DNA of 47,421 bases from an uncultured Clostridia bacterium (GTDB lineage Bacteria > Bacillota > Clostridia > Oscillospirales > Acutalibacteraceae): NCBI GenBank assembly GCA_946186245.1, contig CAMHMN010000012.1:1-47421 (forward strand), in the 5' to 3' direction. The notes beneath the pieces are model-generated. The model was not told the origin of the DNA. It saw only the letters and a program-made list of their open reading frames with translations, and did not search any database. Of this stretch, positions 1 to 8,087 are shown piece after piece. Made by a program: the position numbers and the translations under genes. Position 1 is the stretch's first letter; every line of letters starts with the position of its first letter.

Positions 1-814
<814 letters not shown>

Positions 815-826
815 TTAATCGGCTGA

Positions 827-1111
827 TTATTCGCACACGGCTAAAATATCGCCGATGCGTACGATCACGAATTCCTCGCCGTCTATTTTGACTTCCGTAC
901 CGGAATACTTGCTTGTAAGCACCTTGTCGCCGGGCTTGACGGTCATTTCGATCTTTTCGCCGTCAACCACTCCGCCGGGTCCGACGGAAATAACCTCAGC
1001 GATCTGGGGCTTCTCCTTCGATTTGGCGGTCAGAATGATACCGGTTGCCGTGGTTTCCTCAGCCTCGACCATTTTGAGCACTACTCTGTCTGAAAGCGGT
1101 CTGATAGTCAT
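827..1111 (-). CDS. groES: Co-chaperonin GroES (10 kDa)
   Basis: Heptameric lid of the GroEL folding chamber. The 94-residue product begins MTIRPLSDRVVLKM and has the GroES body, including the mobile-loop region EETTATGIILT and the VKPGDKVLTSKYSGTEVKIDGEEFVIV core; the length is normal. An in-frame ATG lies upstream at 1198, but it falls inside the CIRCE operator next to the promoter. The ATG at 1111, preceded by GAAAGGAAG, matches the family start. It is transcribed first in the groESL operon. Confidence 0.97.
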   Translation of the reverse strand: MTIRPLSDRVVLKMVEAEETTATGIILTAKSKEKPQIAEVISVGPGGVVDGEKIEMTVKPGDKVLTSKYSGTEVKIDGEEFVIVRIGDILAVCE

Positions 1112-1191
1112 AATAAATTTCTTCCTTTCGCTGCGACAAAATCGCAAATAATCTTGACAAAGGCTTGGTTCTCTGAAAGGGGCAAGCCTTG

Positions 1192-1218
1192 TTAGCACTC
1201 TCGTTCCCCGAGTGCTAA
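1192..1218 (-). promoter_or_regulatory. CIRCE operator (HrcA binding site)
   Basis: The sequence TTAGCACTC-N9-GAGTGCTAA is a perfect match to the CIRCE inverted repeat bound by the heat-shock repressor HrcA. It lies just downstream of the -10 box of the groESL promoter, in the 5' leader, where it can block initiation. hrcA itself is not in the window. Confidence 0.98.
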
Positions 1219-1223
1219 CAAGT

Positions 1224-1251
1224 ATTATAATACGTTTGCGGAAAAAATCAA
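1224..1251 (-). promoter_or_regulatory. Sigma-A type promoter of groESL
   Basis: On the minus strand TTGATT (1246-1251) and TATAAT (1224-1229) are separated by 16 bases, immediately upstream of the CIRCE operator. Of the 312-base gap 1112-1423, this promoter, CIRCE and the divergent promoter at 1349-1377 are the only signals I can support. Confidence 0.85.
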
Positions 1252-1348
1252 GCCTTTTTCAGCAGAAAAATACTTTTTTACAAATTTTTCATAATAATAG
1301 GGTTTTCTGAAGGATGGTATTAATTAATTGTTAATTTTATTTTGACTA

Positions 1349-1377
1349 TTGACCTTGTTTTTTTTATATGATATCAT
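1349..1377 (+). promoter_or_regulatory. Sigma-A type promoter of the lipoprotein/NAGPA/Lgt-like unit
   Basis: TTGACC (1349-1354), 17-base spacer, TATCAT (1372-1377), with an AT-rich stretch upstream. Initiation would fall near 1384, about 40 bases before the TTG start of the lipoprotein gene. Confidence 0.7.
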
Positions 1378-1423
1378 CATTAATATGTAATTTTCAATAA
1401 TAATCTAGGGGAGGACGTTTCTT

Positions 1424-2038
1424 TTGTCAGATATTTCCAGAACCAAAACGATCGTCTCGTGCGTCATGGCAGCGCTGATGCTTCTGACCTTCACAGGGTG
1501 TCAGTTCGGCACGACGGTCATTACCGACGCCGACCAGCCGGACAAGGTGGTCACTTCATTCTTCACTTCTCTGAAGCAGAAGAAATACGATGAATGCGAC
1601 AAGCTTTTTTCCGATAAATTTACCATCAGAGTCACCAATACCTCCGGCGGAAAGTTTACGGACAAACTGGTGGAGAAATACATTGAAAATCTCGACTTCA
1701 GCCTGACGGACGAGCCTGAAATCAACGGCATCAACGCTAAACAAAAGGTACAGGTCACTACCTTCGACAAATCGGCGTTCCATACCTGGCTCAAGGAAAA
1801 CAAGACCAGAATCGAACGGAAATACCTCAGCGAAAAACAGATTGCCGAAGTCAATCACCAGAACACGGAAGAAGTCAGCGATCTGCTGATTTACGCCATG
1901 GATGAATACACGGACATCAGGCTCAGGACGACTGACATCGAGCTTTCCCTGCTTTTCAGCAACAACAGATGGAAGATCGTCGGCACCCAGGAATTGATCG
2001 AAGCTATTTACGGAGGAACCGCAGATGAACAAAACTAA
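1424..2038 (+). CDS. Putative lipoprotein of unknown function, NTF2/DUF4878-like
   Basis: The 204-residue product starts at TTG behind GGGGAGGA. Residues 8-25 form a lipoprotein signal peptide with a TFTGC box (Cys26 would be lipidated), so the protein should be tethered to the outer face of the membrane. The segment after it (VVTSFFTSLKQKKYDECDKLF, then polar helices) resembles small extracytoplasmic NTF2-like lipoproteins, but I recognise no catalytic motif. It overlaps the next gene by 14 bases, so the two are translationally coupled. Function unknown. Confidence 0.75.
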   Translation: MSDISRTKTIVSCVMAALMLLTFTGCQFGTTVITDADQPDKVVTSFFTSLKQKKYDECDKLFSDKFTIRVTNTSGGKFTDKLVEKYIENLDFSLTDEPEINGINAKQKVQVTTFDKSAFHTWLKENKTRIERKYLSEKQIAEVNHQNTEEVSDLLIYAMDEYTDIRLRTTDIELSLLFSNNRWKIVGTQELIEAIYGGTADEQN

Positions 2039-3032
2039 CAGAAAAGCATCCGTGAAGATCGTGTCATGCTGTCTAAGTCTCCTGATGGTGATGAGTCTGT
2101 CCCTGCTTGCGTTTTCACCCGCTTCCTCCGTCAAGCACATCAATATGAAAGTGGATTTCGCCTCTTCCTTTGTCAACAACCAGACGGGCGAATTCATTTC
2201 CGAGATCACCGGCGCAGAAGGAATTAAAGCATTGCCCTATGATTTTACCGCCCCTCAGAACAAGCCCAAGAGCAAAAACTATTATAAAGACGGCAATAAA
2301 CTGTGTTACAAGGACAGCACGATAGAAGTCACCTGCTGGACGGAGAAGGGAAAGGCCTTCGGCTCCTCCGCCTTCTTCTCGGAAGTAAAAATCAAGCACC
2401 CCTCCCAGTTCCGCAAACAATGGTCCAACGGCGACTACAATTCCATCAAACGGCAGCTGCCCTCCACCATGTTTATGAATTCAAACGGCGTCGTGGGAAT
2501 GTCGGCCGATTTTTACAAATTCAGACGTTACGGCGTGATCGTGCAGTACGGCATGGTGCTGTGCGACAAGCGATGCAATCACCGGCTGGATGTGCTGGTG
2601 GTGGATTACGAAGGGAATTTCCATATCTGGGACGACAAGGAGCTCAGCAAACATATCGAGAAAAACGGAGCCGACGATATCATGCTTTCCTTCACCTTCG
2701 GCCCGGCGCTTGTCATCGACGGAAAGGTCAACGACATCGAAAGCAAACGCTATGAAAACCACACCCTCGGCGAATTGAAGCAGCACGTCGGAAGAACCGG
2801 CATAGGTCAGCTCGGCGATCTGCATTATCTGCTCTGCACCGTCAGCAAGCCCGGCATGAGATGTCAGGATATCGCCGACATTATGGGCGAAAAAGGCTGT
2901 ATCAACGCTTACAATTTCGACGGAGGTCAGTCCGGCACCCTTCTCTTTGACGGGCAGGTCTATAACGAGATTGCTTACAAAGGCGTGGAAAGACCTATGA
3001 GCGACATCATCTACTTCGCTTCTGCGGAATGA
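2025..3032 (+). CDS. Exported phosphodiester glycosidase (NAGPA-domain) family protein
   Basis: The 335-residue protein has an N-terminal signal/anchor (residues 11-35) and a C-terminal NAGPA-type domain (~145-330). Family features are visible in order: VGMSADFY (usual NGxFF position), SFTFGPALVIDGK, GRTGIGQL and YNFDGGQSGTLLFDG (usual NLDGGGS). Members of this family cleave GlcNAc-1-phosphodiesters or act on exopolysaccharide and teichoic-type polymers; the substrate here cannot be inferred. ATG at 2025 overlaps the lipoprotein gene, and the Lgt-like gene follows after 19 bases. Confidence 0.8.
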   Translation: MNKTNRKASVKIVSCCLSLLMVMSLSLLAFSPASSVKHINMKVDFASSFVNNQTGEFISEITGAEGIKALPYDFTAPQNKPKSKNYYKDGNKLCYKDSTIEVTCWTEKGKAFGSSAFFSEVKIKHPSQFRKQWSNGDYNSIKRQLPSTMFMNSNGVVGMSADFYKFRRYGVIVQYGMVLCDKRCNHRLDVLVVDYEGNFHIWDDKELSKHIEKNGADDIMLSFTFGPALVIDGKVNDIESKRYENHTLGELKQHVGRTGIGQLGDLHYLLCTVSKPGMRCQDIADIMGEKGCINAYNFDGGQSGTLLFDGQVYNEIAYKGVERPMSDIIYFASAE

Positions 3033-3051
3033 TTGAACGGAGGTATATGAC

Positions 3052-4299
3052 TTGGAAGATCAGTTGATGCTGATTTATAACGGCATTTTGATTAGCTGGT
3101 TTGCTGTTTTCGTGACGGCAGCCTGTTTCGCGGGAATCGTTGTTTCCTGTATTCTGCGCCTGGTGCAGAAGAAAAGCGTATCCGATATATTCATTGTCAC
3201 AATGCTCGCCGTTCCGCTTGGTCTGCTGTTCGGAAGGGTGCTCTATTGCCTGTTTTCCAATGACCTGCTTACGGGGTTTTCGGAATACCTGAACCTCACT
3301 AACGGCGGCTTCGGATTATTCGGCGTCATGCTGGGCGTATTCATCGCCGTTGTGCTGGCCTGCCGGTTCTTCGGCTGCGGTCATACCGGAGAAATGCTCG
3401 ACTGCATTGTCCCCGGCGGTACGCTGGCCATCGCGATCGGCCGATTTGCCACCCGGTTTACCTCGTCCGAAATCGGATACCCTGTTAATTTCAAGCTCTT
3501 CACGGTATACGACGTCAAGGAAAATGTCTACAACCTGGCAATTTTTGACCTGGACGGCATCTTTGAAATGATCATCTTCCTGATCGCTCTCTTCACCTTC
3601 TTTTATACAAGACGCATCAGGAATTGCCACGGAGTGACTTCTCTTGTCATGCTTGCCCTGCACGGAACGAATCAGGTGGTCATGGACAGTATGAGAGCCG
3701 ACCCGCTTATGCTCGGCATCAATAATTTCATCAAGATTTCTCAGATCATCGGCATTCTCTGCTGCATCTCGGTTCTGGTCTACTTTATGGTGATCACCGC
3801 GAAGAAAGATTCATTCAGCAGATTCCACATGATTTCAATCCCCATCATACTGATTTCGATTGTATTCGGCGTGCTGGGCGAGTACCGCGTCGGCAGCACC
3901 AATTATATCAGCAAGCATCTGCTCATGCTTTTCGGCATGCTCCTGCTCGACTGGCTGACGCTGACGTATGCTTTCAAATCCGTCGCCCTCGCAAAGGAGG
4001 AGACGCAGGCTGAATCCGAAAGCAGCGAGCCGCTTCCCGCTGAAACGGAAACCGAAGTCCAACCGGAAATCATTCCTCCCGTTCAGCGCCGGCGCACGTT
4101 TGAAAGGCACCGCTCGCCCGACAGGAACAGCGTCTACAGAGCCAATTCCGCATACGCTGCGGAAAGGACCTTCCGGAGCGATCCAGCGGAGAAGGTGCCG
4201 ACGCCGTCCAGAGGCTTCAACCGGTATCACAGAAGCCCCGAACCGGCGCCCATTGATTACGAAAATCTGAAACAGGAGCTTGATAAACTCAACCTTTAA
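3052..4299 (+). CDS. Lgt-like (prolipoprotein diacylglyceryl transferase family) membrane protein, degenerate
   Basis: A 415-residue protein with about seven membrane segments over residues 10-310, then a ~100-residue cytoplasmic tail rich in Glu, Pro and Arg. The Lgt frame is recognisable: GLLFGRVLYCLF, NGGFGLFGVMLG (canonical GGMSxHGGLIG), AIGRFATRFTSSEIG (canonical GRLGNFINGE) and QVVMDSMRAD (canonical RFxVExxRxPD). The family's essential His of the HGG motif and the Asn of GRxGN appear replaced, while Arg of GR and the last Arg are kept. It may therefore be a non-catalytic or altered paralogue. TTG start behind CGGAGG. It closes a three-gene unit with a lipoprotein. Confidence 0.75.
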   Translation: MEDQLMLIYNGILISWFAVFVTAACFAGIVVSCILRLVQKKSVSDIFIVTMLAVPLGLLFGRVLYCLFSNDLLTGFSEYLNLTNGGFGLFGVMLGVFIAVVLACRFFGCGHTGEMLDCIVPGGTLAIAIGRFATRFTSSEIGYPVNFKLFTVYDVKENVYNLAIFDLDGIFEMIIFLIALFTFFYTRRIRNCHGVTSLVMLALHGTNQVVMDSMRADPLMLGINNFIKISQIIGILCCISVLVYFMVITAKKDSFSRFHMISIPIILISIVFGVLGEYRVGSTNYISKHLLMLFGMLLLDWLTLTYAFKSVALAKEETQAESESSEPLPAETETEVQPEIIPPVQRRRTFERHRSPDRNSVYRANSAYAAERTFRSDPAEKVPTPSRGFNRYHRSPEPAPIDYENLKQELDKLNL

Positions 4300-4313
4300 C
4301 TAGGGCAAAATAC

Positions 4314-4369
4314 AATGCAAAAACCTTTGTTGTCGTTCCTCTGTTTTGACTTCAAAGGTTTTTTGCATT
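4314..4369 (+). terminator. Rho-independent terminator after the Lgt-like gene
   Basis: AATGCAAAAACCTTTG (4314-4329) pairs with CAAAGGTTTTTTGCATT (4353-4369) across a 23-base loop. The stem is AT-rich and contains the T-run, so it may work in both directions. Confidence 0.7.
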
Positions 4370-4421
4370 TTGGCGGGAAGTCCCACTTATCATTCAATCA
4401 TATGCATCGAAAGGAAAAGAC

Positions 4422-5093
4422 ATGATTTACAAAGGCGTTATTTTCGACATGGACGGCGTGCTGGTGGACAGCGAAAAGCTGTATATGCGGTTCTGGCAGG
4501 AGGCAAGCACTTTGCTCGGGTTTGAGATGACAGAAGAAATGGCGCTCAGCCTCCGCAGCAATTCCCCCGAAACAGCCATTCCGAAATTCCTCGGATGGTT
4601 CGGTGAATCGGCAGATTATTACCGGATCCGTGAGCTGAGGAGAAAGCGGATGGCTGCATTCATCGACCAAAACGGCGTAGAATTAAAACCCGGCGCTAGG
4701 GAAATCATCGAATATCTCTCGCAAAAGGGAATCAAAACCGCCCTGGCCACCGCATCTCCCGTCAAAAGAGCACAGCACTATCTCGCACCGCACGGGCTTT
4801 TCGACAGGCTGGACGCCGTGGTCAGCGGCACGACGGTTGCCCGAAGCAAACCGGCGCCCGATATTTACCTCGAAGCCGCGCGGATTCTGGGACTTCCGCC
4901 CCAGGAATGCATTGCCGTGGAGGATTCGCCCGCCGGCGTGATCGCCGCGAAAACAGCCGGCTGCTTCACCGTGATGGTTCCCGATCTGACGCCGCCGGAC
5001 GAGGACATTCTGAAGTACGTCGATTGGCTGGCAAACGACCTGACGGAAATCAAAAACCTGATTGAACCTGACCATATCAGAGCATGCTTCTGA
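4422..5093 (+). CDS. HAD-superfamily hydrolase, beta-phosphoglucomutase/phosphatase-like
   Basis: The 223-residue protein carries HAD motif I IFDMDGVLVDSE (Asp9 nucleophile, Asp11 acid/base), motif II TALATAS, the Lys of motif III (RSKPAPDIYLEAA) and motif IV AVEDSPAGVIAA. A helical cap (subclass I) sits between motifs I and II, as in beta-phosphoglucomutase and small sugar-phosphate phosphatases. Substrate unknown. ATG behind AAAGGAAAAGAC. Its last 17 bases overlap the 3' end of convergent sigK, with no terminator between them. Confidence 0.88.
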   Translation: MIYKGVIFDMDGVLVDSEKLYMRFWQEASTLLGFEMTEEMALSLRSNSPETAIPKFLGWFGESADYYRIRELRRKRMAAFIDQNGVELKPGAREIIEYLSQKGIKTALATASPVKRAQHYLAPHGLFDRLDAVVSGTTVARSKPAPDIYLEAARILGLPPQECIAVEDSPAGVIAAKTAGCFTVMVPDLTPPDEDILKYVDWLANDLTEIKNLIEPDHIRACF

Positions 5094-5760
5094 TACGTTC
5101 CAGTATTCTCTTTTCGATACGGCTGACATAGGAACGCGAAATATGCAGCTCGGCGGCGATTTCCCGCTGTGTGAGGGGCTTTCGTCCGTTGAGTCCGTAG
5201 CGTTCGGTAATGATCCTGCGCTCGGTGTCGTCGAGTTCCTCACGGACGATCTTCCGCAGCTTTTCGCACTTGATGGCGGTGTCGATATCGTCCGAAATCG
5301 TGTCGTCCACCGCGATAATGTCCATCAGCGTCAGCACATTCCCGTTGCGGTCGGTGTCAATCGGCTCGTTGACAGAAATATCCAGCGCGCTCTTTTTTCC
5401 GCCGCGCAGGTACATCAGAATCTCATTCTGAATACATGTCGCCGCATAGGATGAAAACTTCGGGCTTTTTTCGGGGCGGAAGGTGTCCACCGCCTTGATG
5501 AGTCCTATCGTTCCCACGGAAATGAGATCGTCCGTATCCGGCACCGCCGCACCGTATTTTTTGCTGACGTGAGCCACCAGCCGGAGGTTGTGCTCGATGA
5601 GCTTCTGCCTGGCACTGCGGTCGCCGCCTGCCAGAGCCACTATGTATTTCCTCTCCTCGGCTGCCGAAAGCCTCGGCGGGAACCCGGATATAGACGATAC
5701 GCTCAGAAACAGACTGAAAAGCCCGTTCAGAGCGTCTGAAAGAATTCCGAATAAATTCAT
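5077..5760 (-). CDS. sigK: RNA polymerase sporulation sigma factor SigK, uninterrupted
   Basis: Late mother-cell sigma factor that directs coat and maturation genes. The 227 residues match the SigK plan: a short hydrophobic N-terminus (residues 1-28, pro-sequence-like), region 2 (LIEHNLRLVAHVSKKYG, DDLISVGTIGLIKAVDTF, KFSSYAATCIQNEILMYLR) and region 4 with its helix-turn-helix LTQREIAAELHISRSYVSRIEKR. The reading frame is continuous, so there is no skin-type element. ATG at 5760 follows GACGGGGTGTGATCA. The upstream minus strand has ATATGA and CGTATCAT, weakly SigE-like. Confidence 0.94.
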   Translation of the reverse strand: MNLFGILSDALNGLFSLFLSVSSISGFPPRLSAAEERKYIVALAGGDRSARQKLIEHNLRLVAHVSKKYGAAVPDTDDLISVGTIGLIKAVDTFRPEKSPKFSSYAATCIQNEILMYLRGGKKSALDISVNEPIDTDRNGNVLTLMDIIAVDDTISDDIDTAIKCEKLRKIVREELDDTERRIITERYGLNGRKPLTQREIAAELHISRSYVSRIEKRILERIRSML

Positions 5761-6223
5761 TGATCACACCCCGTCAAAAATCAGTTGGTTGCCATGACGC
5801 CTTCGCGCTTTCCGACATGATACGTCATGCACTATCATATTATTCCGCCTCTCCCCCGTCTGTGCCTGTCCGTACAAAAAATATGTATCACCATCACACC
5901 CGGCGCCACGGCGCGGGAATCAGGGACGGAACTTACGGACGACCCTTTTGGGATCCCCATTGGTCTGCGTAAAAGGGCAAGCCGTGCGTGAATTGCACCA
6001 CCTGCGATTTTTCACTTTTGTCCCGGAATTTCCTTTGCTGTTTGCCGGATGTGAGCAGACACCGCCCGACGCACGGCTTTTTGAAAAAGTCCCGAAAGGG
6101 TTTTTCCTGTGTCCGCAGTAGTATTATTTTCGGTTTTACCCTGAATATTCGATTCTCAATAAAAAAGCATAAAATAATTTTATTAAATTTTACTGTATTT
6201 TGCCTTTTTTCAAGAAATTATCC

Positions 6224-6252
6224 TTGAAATATTACGCATAACATGTTAAAAT
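6224..6252 (+). promoter_or_regulatory. Sigma-A type promoter of glgA
   Basis: TTGAAA (6224-6229), 17-base spacer, TAAAAT (6247-6252), in an AT-rich context. Predicted start near 6259, giving a 5' leader of about 73 bases. Confidence 0.85.
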
Positions 6253-6266
6253 GATAAAGTAAGCTG

Positions 6267-6300
6267 ATTACAAGGAGCCTGCCCAGGCTCTGAGCGTAAT
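6267..6300 (+). promoter_or_regulatory. Hairpin in the glgA 5' leader
   Basis: ATTAC (6267-6271) pairs with GTAAT (6296-6300), and GAGCCT (6275-6280) pairs with AGGCTC (6285-6290) around a GCCC loop, all within the leader between promoter and ribosome site. There is no T-run after it, so it is not a terminator. It may stabilise the mRNA or bind a regulator. Confidence 0.5.
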
Positions 6301-6331
6301 TGGAAATCAACACAATCTAGGAGGACGAAAT

Positions 6332-7789
6332 ATGAGCAATATTTTGTTTGTAGGTTCGGAATGTGATCCCTTTGTCAAAACGGGAGGTCTTGCAGACGTT
6401 ATGTCAGCCCTGCCCAGAGCGCTTGCCAATCAGGGCGACCTGGATGTGCGTGTGATTCTGCCCAGATACACATGCATTCCGGAGCATTTCCGCAACAACA
6501 TGACCTATGTGACACATTTCTACATGGACTTCACCCGTGACTGTCATATGTATTATGTCGGCCTGATGGAGTACTGGTGGAACGGCGTCAGATTCTACTT
6601 CATCGACAACGAGTATTTCTTCGGCAGAGGCAATCCCTACACAGATATGGCGGGCGATATCGTTCCCTTTATCTTCTTCTCAAAGGCAGTCCTCGCTTCT
6701 ATGTGCGCCATCGGCTTCCATCCCGACGTCATTCACTGCCACGACTGGCAGGCTGCGCTGGTTCCGGTCTATCTGCACACCGTATATGAGGGCAATCCCT
6801 TCTACAACGGCACCAAGACAGTCCTGACCATCCACAACCTCCACTTCCAGGGCATTGCCAATATCGACACCGTCAAATATCATTCCAATATTCCGGAGTA
6901 CGCCTTCTCCCCCGATCGCCTCGAGTTCAACGCCGACGCGAACATCATGAAGGGCGGCATCGTCTACTCCAACTTCGTCACCACCGTCAGCCACACCTAT
7001 GCCAACGAAATCAGAACTCCCGAATACGGCGAGGCGCTTGAAGGCGTGCTGAACGATTACGCCTACAAGCTGGGCGGCATCGTCAACGGCGTGGATTACG
7101 AGGTCTACAATCCCGGCACCGACTGGTACATCTATGACAGATACGGTGTGGACAACTTCCCCGACGCAAAGCGCTGGAACAAGGAAAAGCTCCAGGCCGA
7201 ACTCGGTCTTGAAAGAGACGTCAATAAATTCATGATCGGCATCATCTCCCGTCTGTCCGACCAGAAGGGTCTTGACCTGATCAACGCCGTAATGGATCGC
7301 ATTGTGGACGATCACACTCAGGTTGTTGTCATCGGCACCGGCGATAAGAAGTACGAGGACGCTTTCAGAGGCTACGAATGGAAGCACAAGGGCAGAGTCT
7401 GCTCCAACATCATGTATTCCAACGAGAGAGCACACAAGCTCTACGCCGCTGCCGACGCCATTCTCGTTCCTTCCCGCTTCGAGCCCTGCGGTCTGACACA
7501 GCTCATCGCCATGAGATACGGCACGGTTCCGATCGTGCGTGAAACAGGCGGTCTGAGAGACACTGTCCAGCCCTACAACGGCTTCGATCACACAGGCACC
7601 GGCTTCACCTTCTACGAGTACAACGCAGAGGTCATGCTCAAGGTCATCAACTACGCCAAGCAGATCTTCTTTGAGGATCGTTTCGGCTGGGAATGCATCG
7701 CAAGACGCGGCATGGAATCCGACTTCTCCTGGTACCGTTCCGCCGGCGACTACAGAAATATCTACAATTGGCTTATGAGCCAGTGGTAA
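6332..7789 (+). CDS. glgA: Glycogen synthase (ADP-glucose), GT5 family
   Basis: Extends alpha-1,4-glucan from ADP-glucose in glycogen synthesis. At 485 residues the protein is full length: the N-terminal KTGGLADV motif (Lys16) binds ADP-glucose, HCHDWQAAL and IHNLHFQG lie in the first Rossmann domain, and RLSDQKGLDL, PSRFEPCGLTQLIAMRYGTVPIVRETGGLRDTV form the GT-B C-terminal donor site. ATG behind GGAGGACGAAAT. The codons are strikingly uniform (AAG, GGC, TAC, ATC), suggesting strong expression. It is monocistronic between its own promoter and terminator, with no other glg gene in the window. Confidence 0.97.
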   Translation: MSNILFVGSECDPFVKTGGLADVMSALPRALANQGDLDVRVILPRYTCIPEHFRNNMTYVTHFYMDFTRDCHMYYVGLMEYWWNGVRFYFIDNEYFFGRGNPYTDMAGDIVPFIFFSKAVLASMCAIGFHPDVIHCHDWQAALVPVYLHTVYEGNPFYNGTKTVLTIHNLHFQGIANIDTVKYHSNIPEYAFSPDRLEFNADANIMKGGIVYSNFVTTVSHTYANEIRTPEYGEALEGVLNDYAYKLGGIVNGVDYEVYNPGTDWYIYDRYGVDNFPDAKRWNKEKLQAELGLERDVNKFMIGIISRLSDQKGLDLINAVMDRIVDDHTQVVVIGTGDKKYEDAFRGYEWKHKGRVCSNIMYSNERAHKLYAAADAILVPSRFEPCGLTQLIAMRYGTVPIVRETGGLRDTVQPYNGFDHTGTGFTFYEYNAEVMLKVINYAKQIFFEDRFGWECIARRGMESDFSWYRSAGDYRNIYNWLMSQW

Positions 7790-7831
7790 TGGTCTGTGTC
7801 TGTTGACACTCCGTTTTCTATAAATCAATCG

Positions 7832-7872
7832 GCCCCCGTTTGCGGACTTTCGTTTGCAAACGGGGGCTTTTG
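7832..7872 (+). terminator. Rho-independent terminator of glgA
   Basis: GCCCCCGTTTGC (7832-7843) pairs perfectly with GCAAACGGGGGC (7856-7867), followed by TTTTGT. Confidence 0.95.
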
Positions 7873-7892
7873 TCTGGTTTATGCTGTTTTTC

Positions 7893-8058
7893 AGAGCCTG
7901 TTGAGAATCTCCGCGTGTGCGGAATGCGCCGTCAGATTTTTCGCCAGATGAGGGGAATTTTGTGCCGCCAAACTGTCGTATTGCAAGCATAATTCTCAAA
8001 ATATGGCGGAAAAGAGGCAAGCAAGCTGTGCGTGGAGAGATTCTGAACAGGCTCCTTA
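7893..8058 (+). repeat. Dispersed MITE-like element, copy A (166 bp)
   Basis: Starts AGAGCCTGTTGAGAATCTCC; the reverse complement of its right end reads GGAGCCTGTTCAGAATCTC, so the ends are terminal inverted repeats. It contains the perfect hairpin TCCGCGTGTGCGGA (7910-7923). It differs from copy B (32581-32745) at only about a dozen positions. It lies between the glgA terminator and the 3' end of the DUF4340 gene. It encodes no transposase. Confidence 0.9.
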
Positions 8059-8087
8059 GGCTGTGCCGGTCAGACGGGAAAAGGATA

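Larger units (their letters stand above)
5761..6331. other. 571-base intergenic region with unexplained structured sequence
   Basis: Bases 5761-5850 hold the sigK leader, including a small hairpin CATGA-TACG-TCATG (5815-5828). Bases ~5935-6110 contain a long inverted repeat, AAGCCGTGCGT (from about 5980) with ACGCACGGCTT (from about 6069), and a hairpin 6083-6106 (GAAAAA..CCC-GAAA-GGGTTTTTC). The stretch around 5970-5995 (AAAAGGGCAAGCCGTGCGTG) resembles the right end of the dispersed repeats described below. Bases 6120-6260 are AT-rich and end in the glgA promoter. No convincing reading frame was seen. It could be a decayed repeat or a small RNA. Confidence 0.5.

Noticed and set aside
5077-5760. 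sigK interrupted by a skin-like element
   Set aside because: The frame is continuous from the pro-sequence through region 4.
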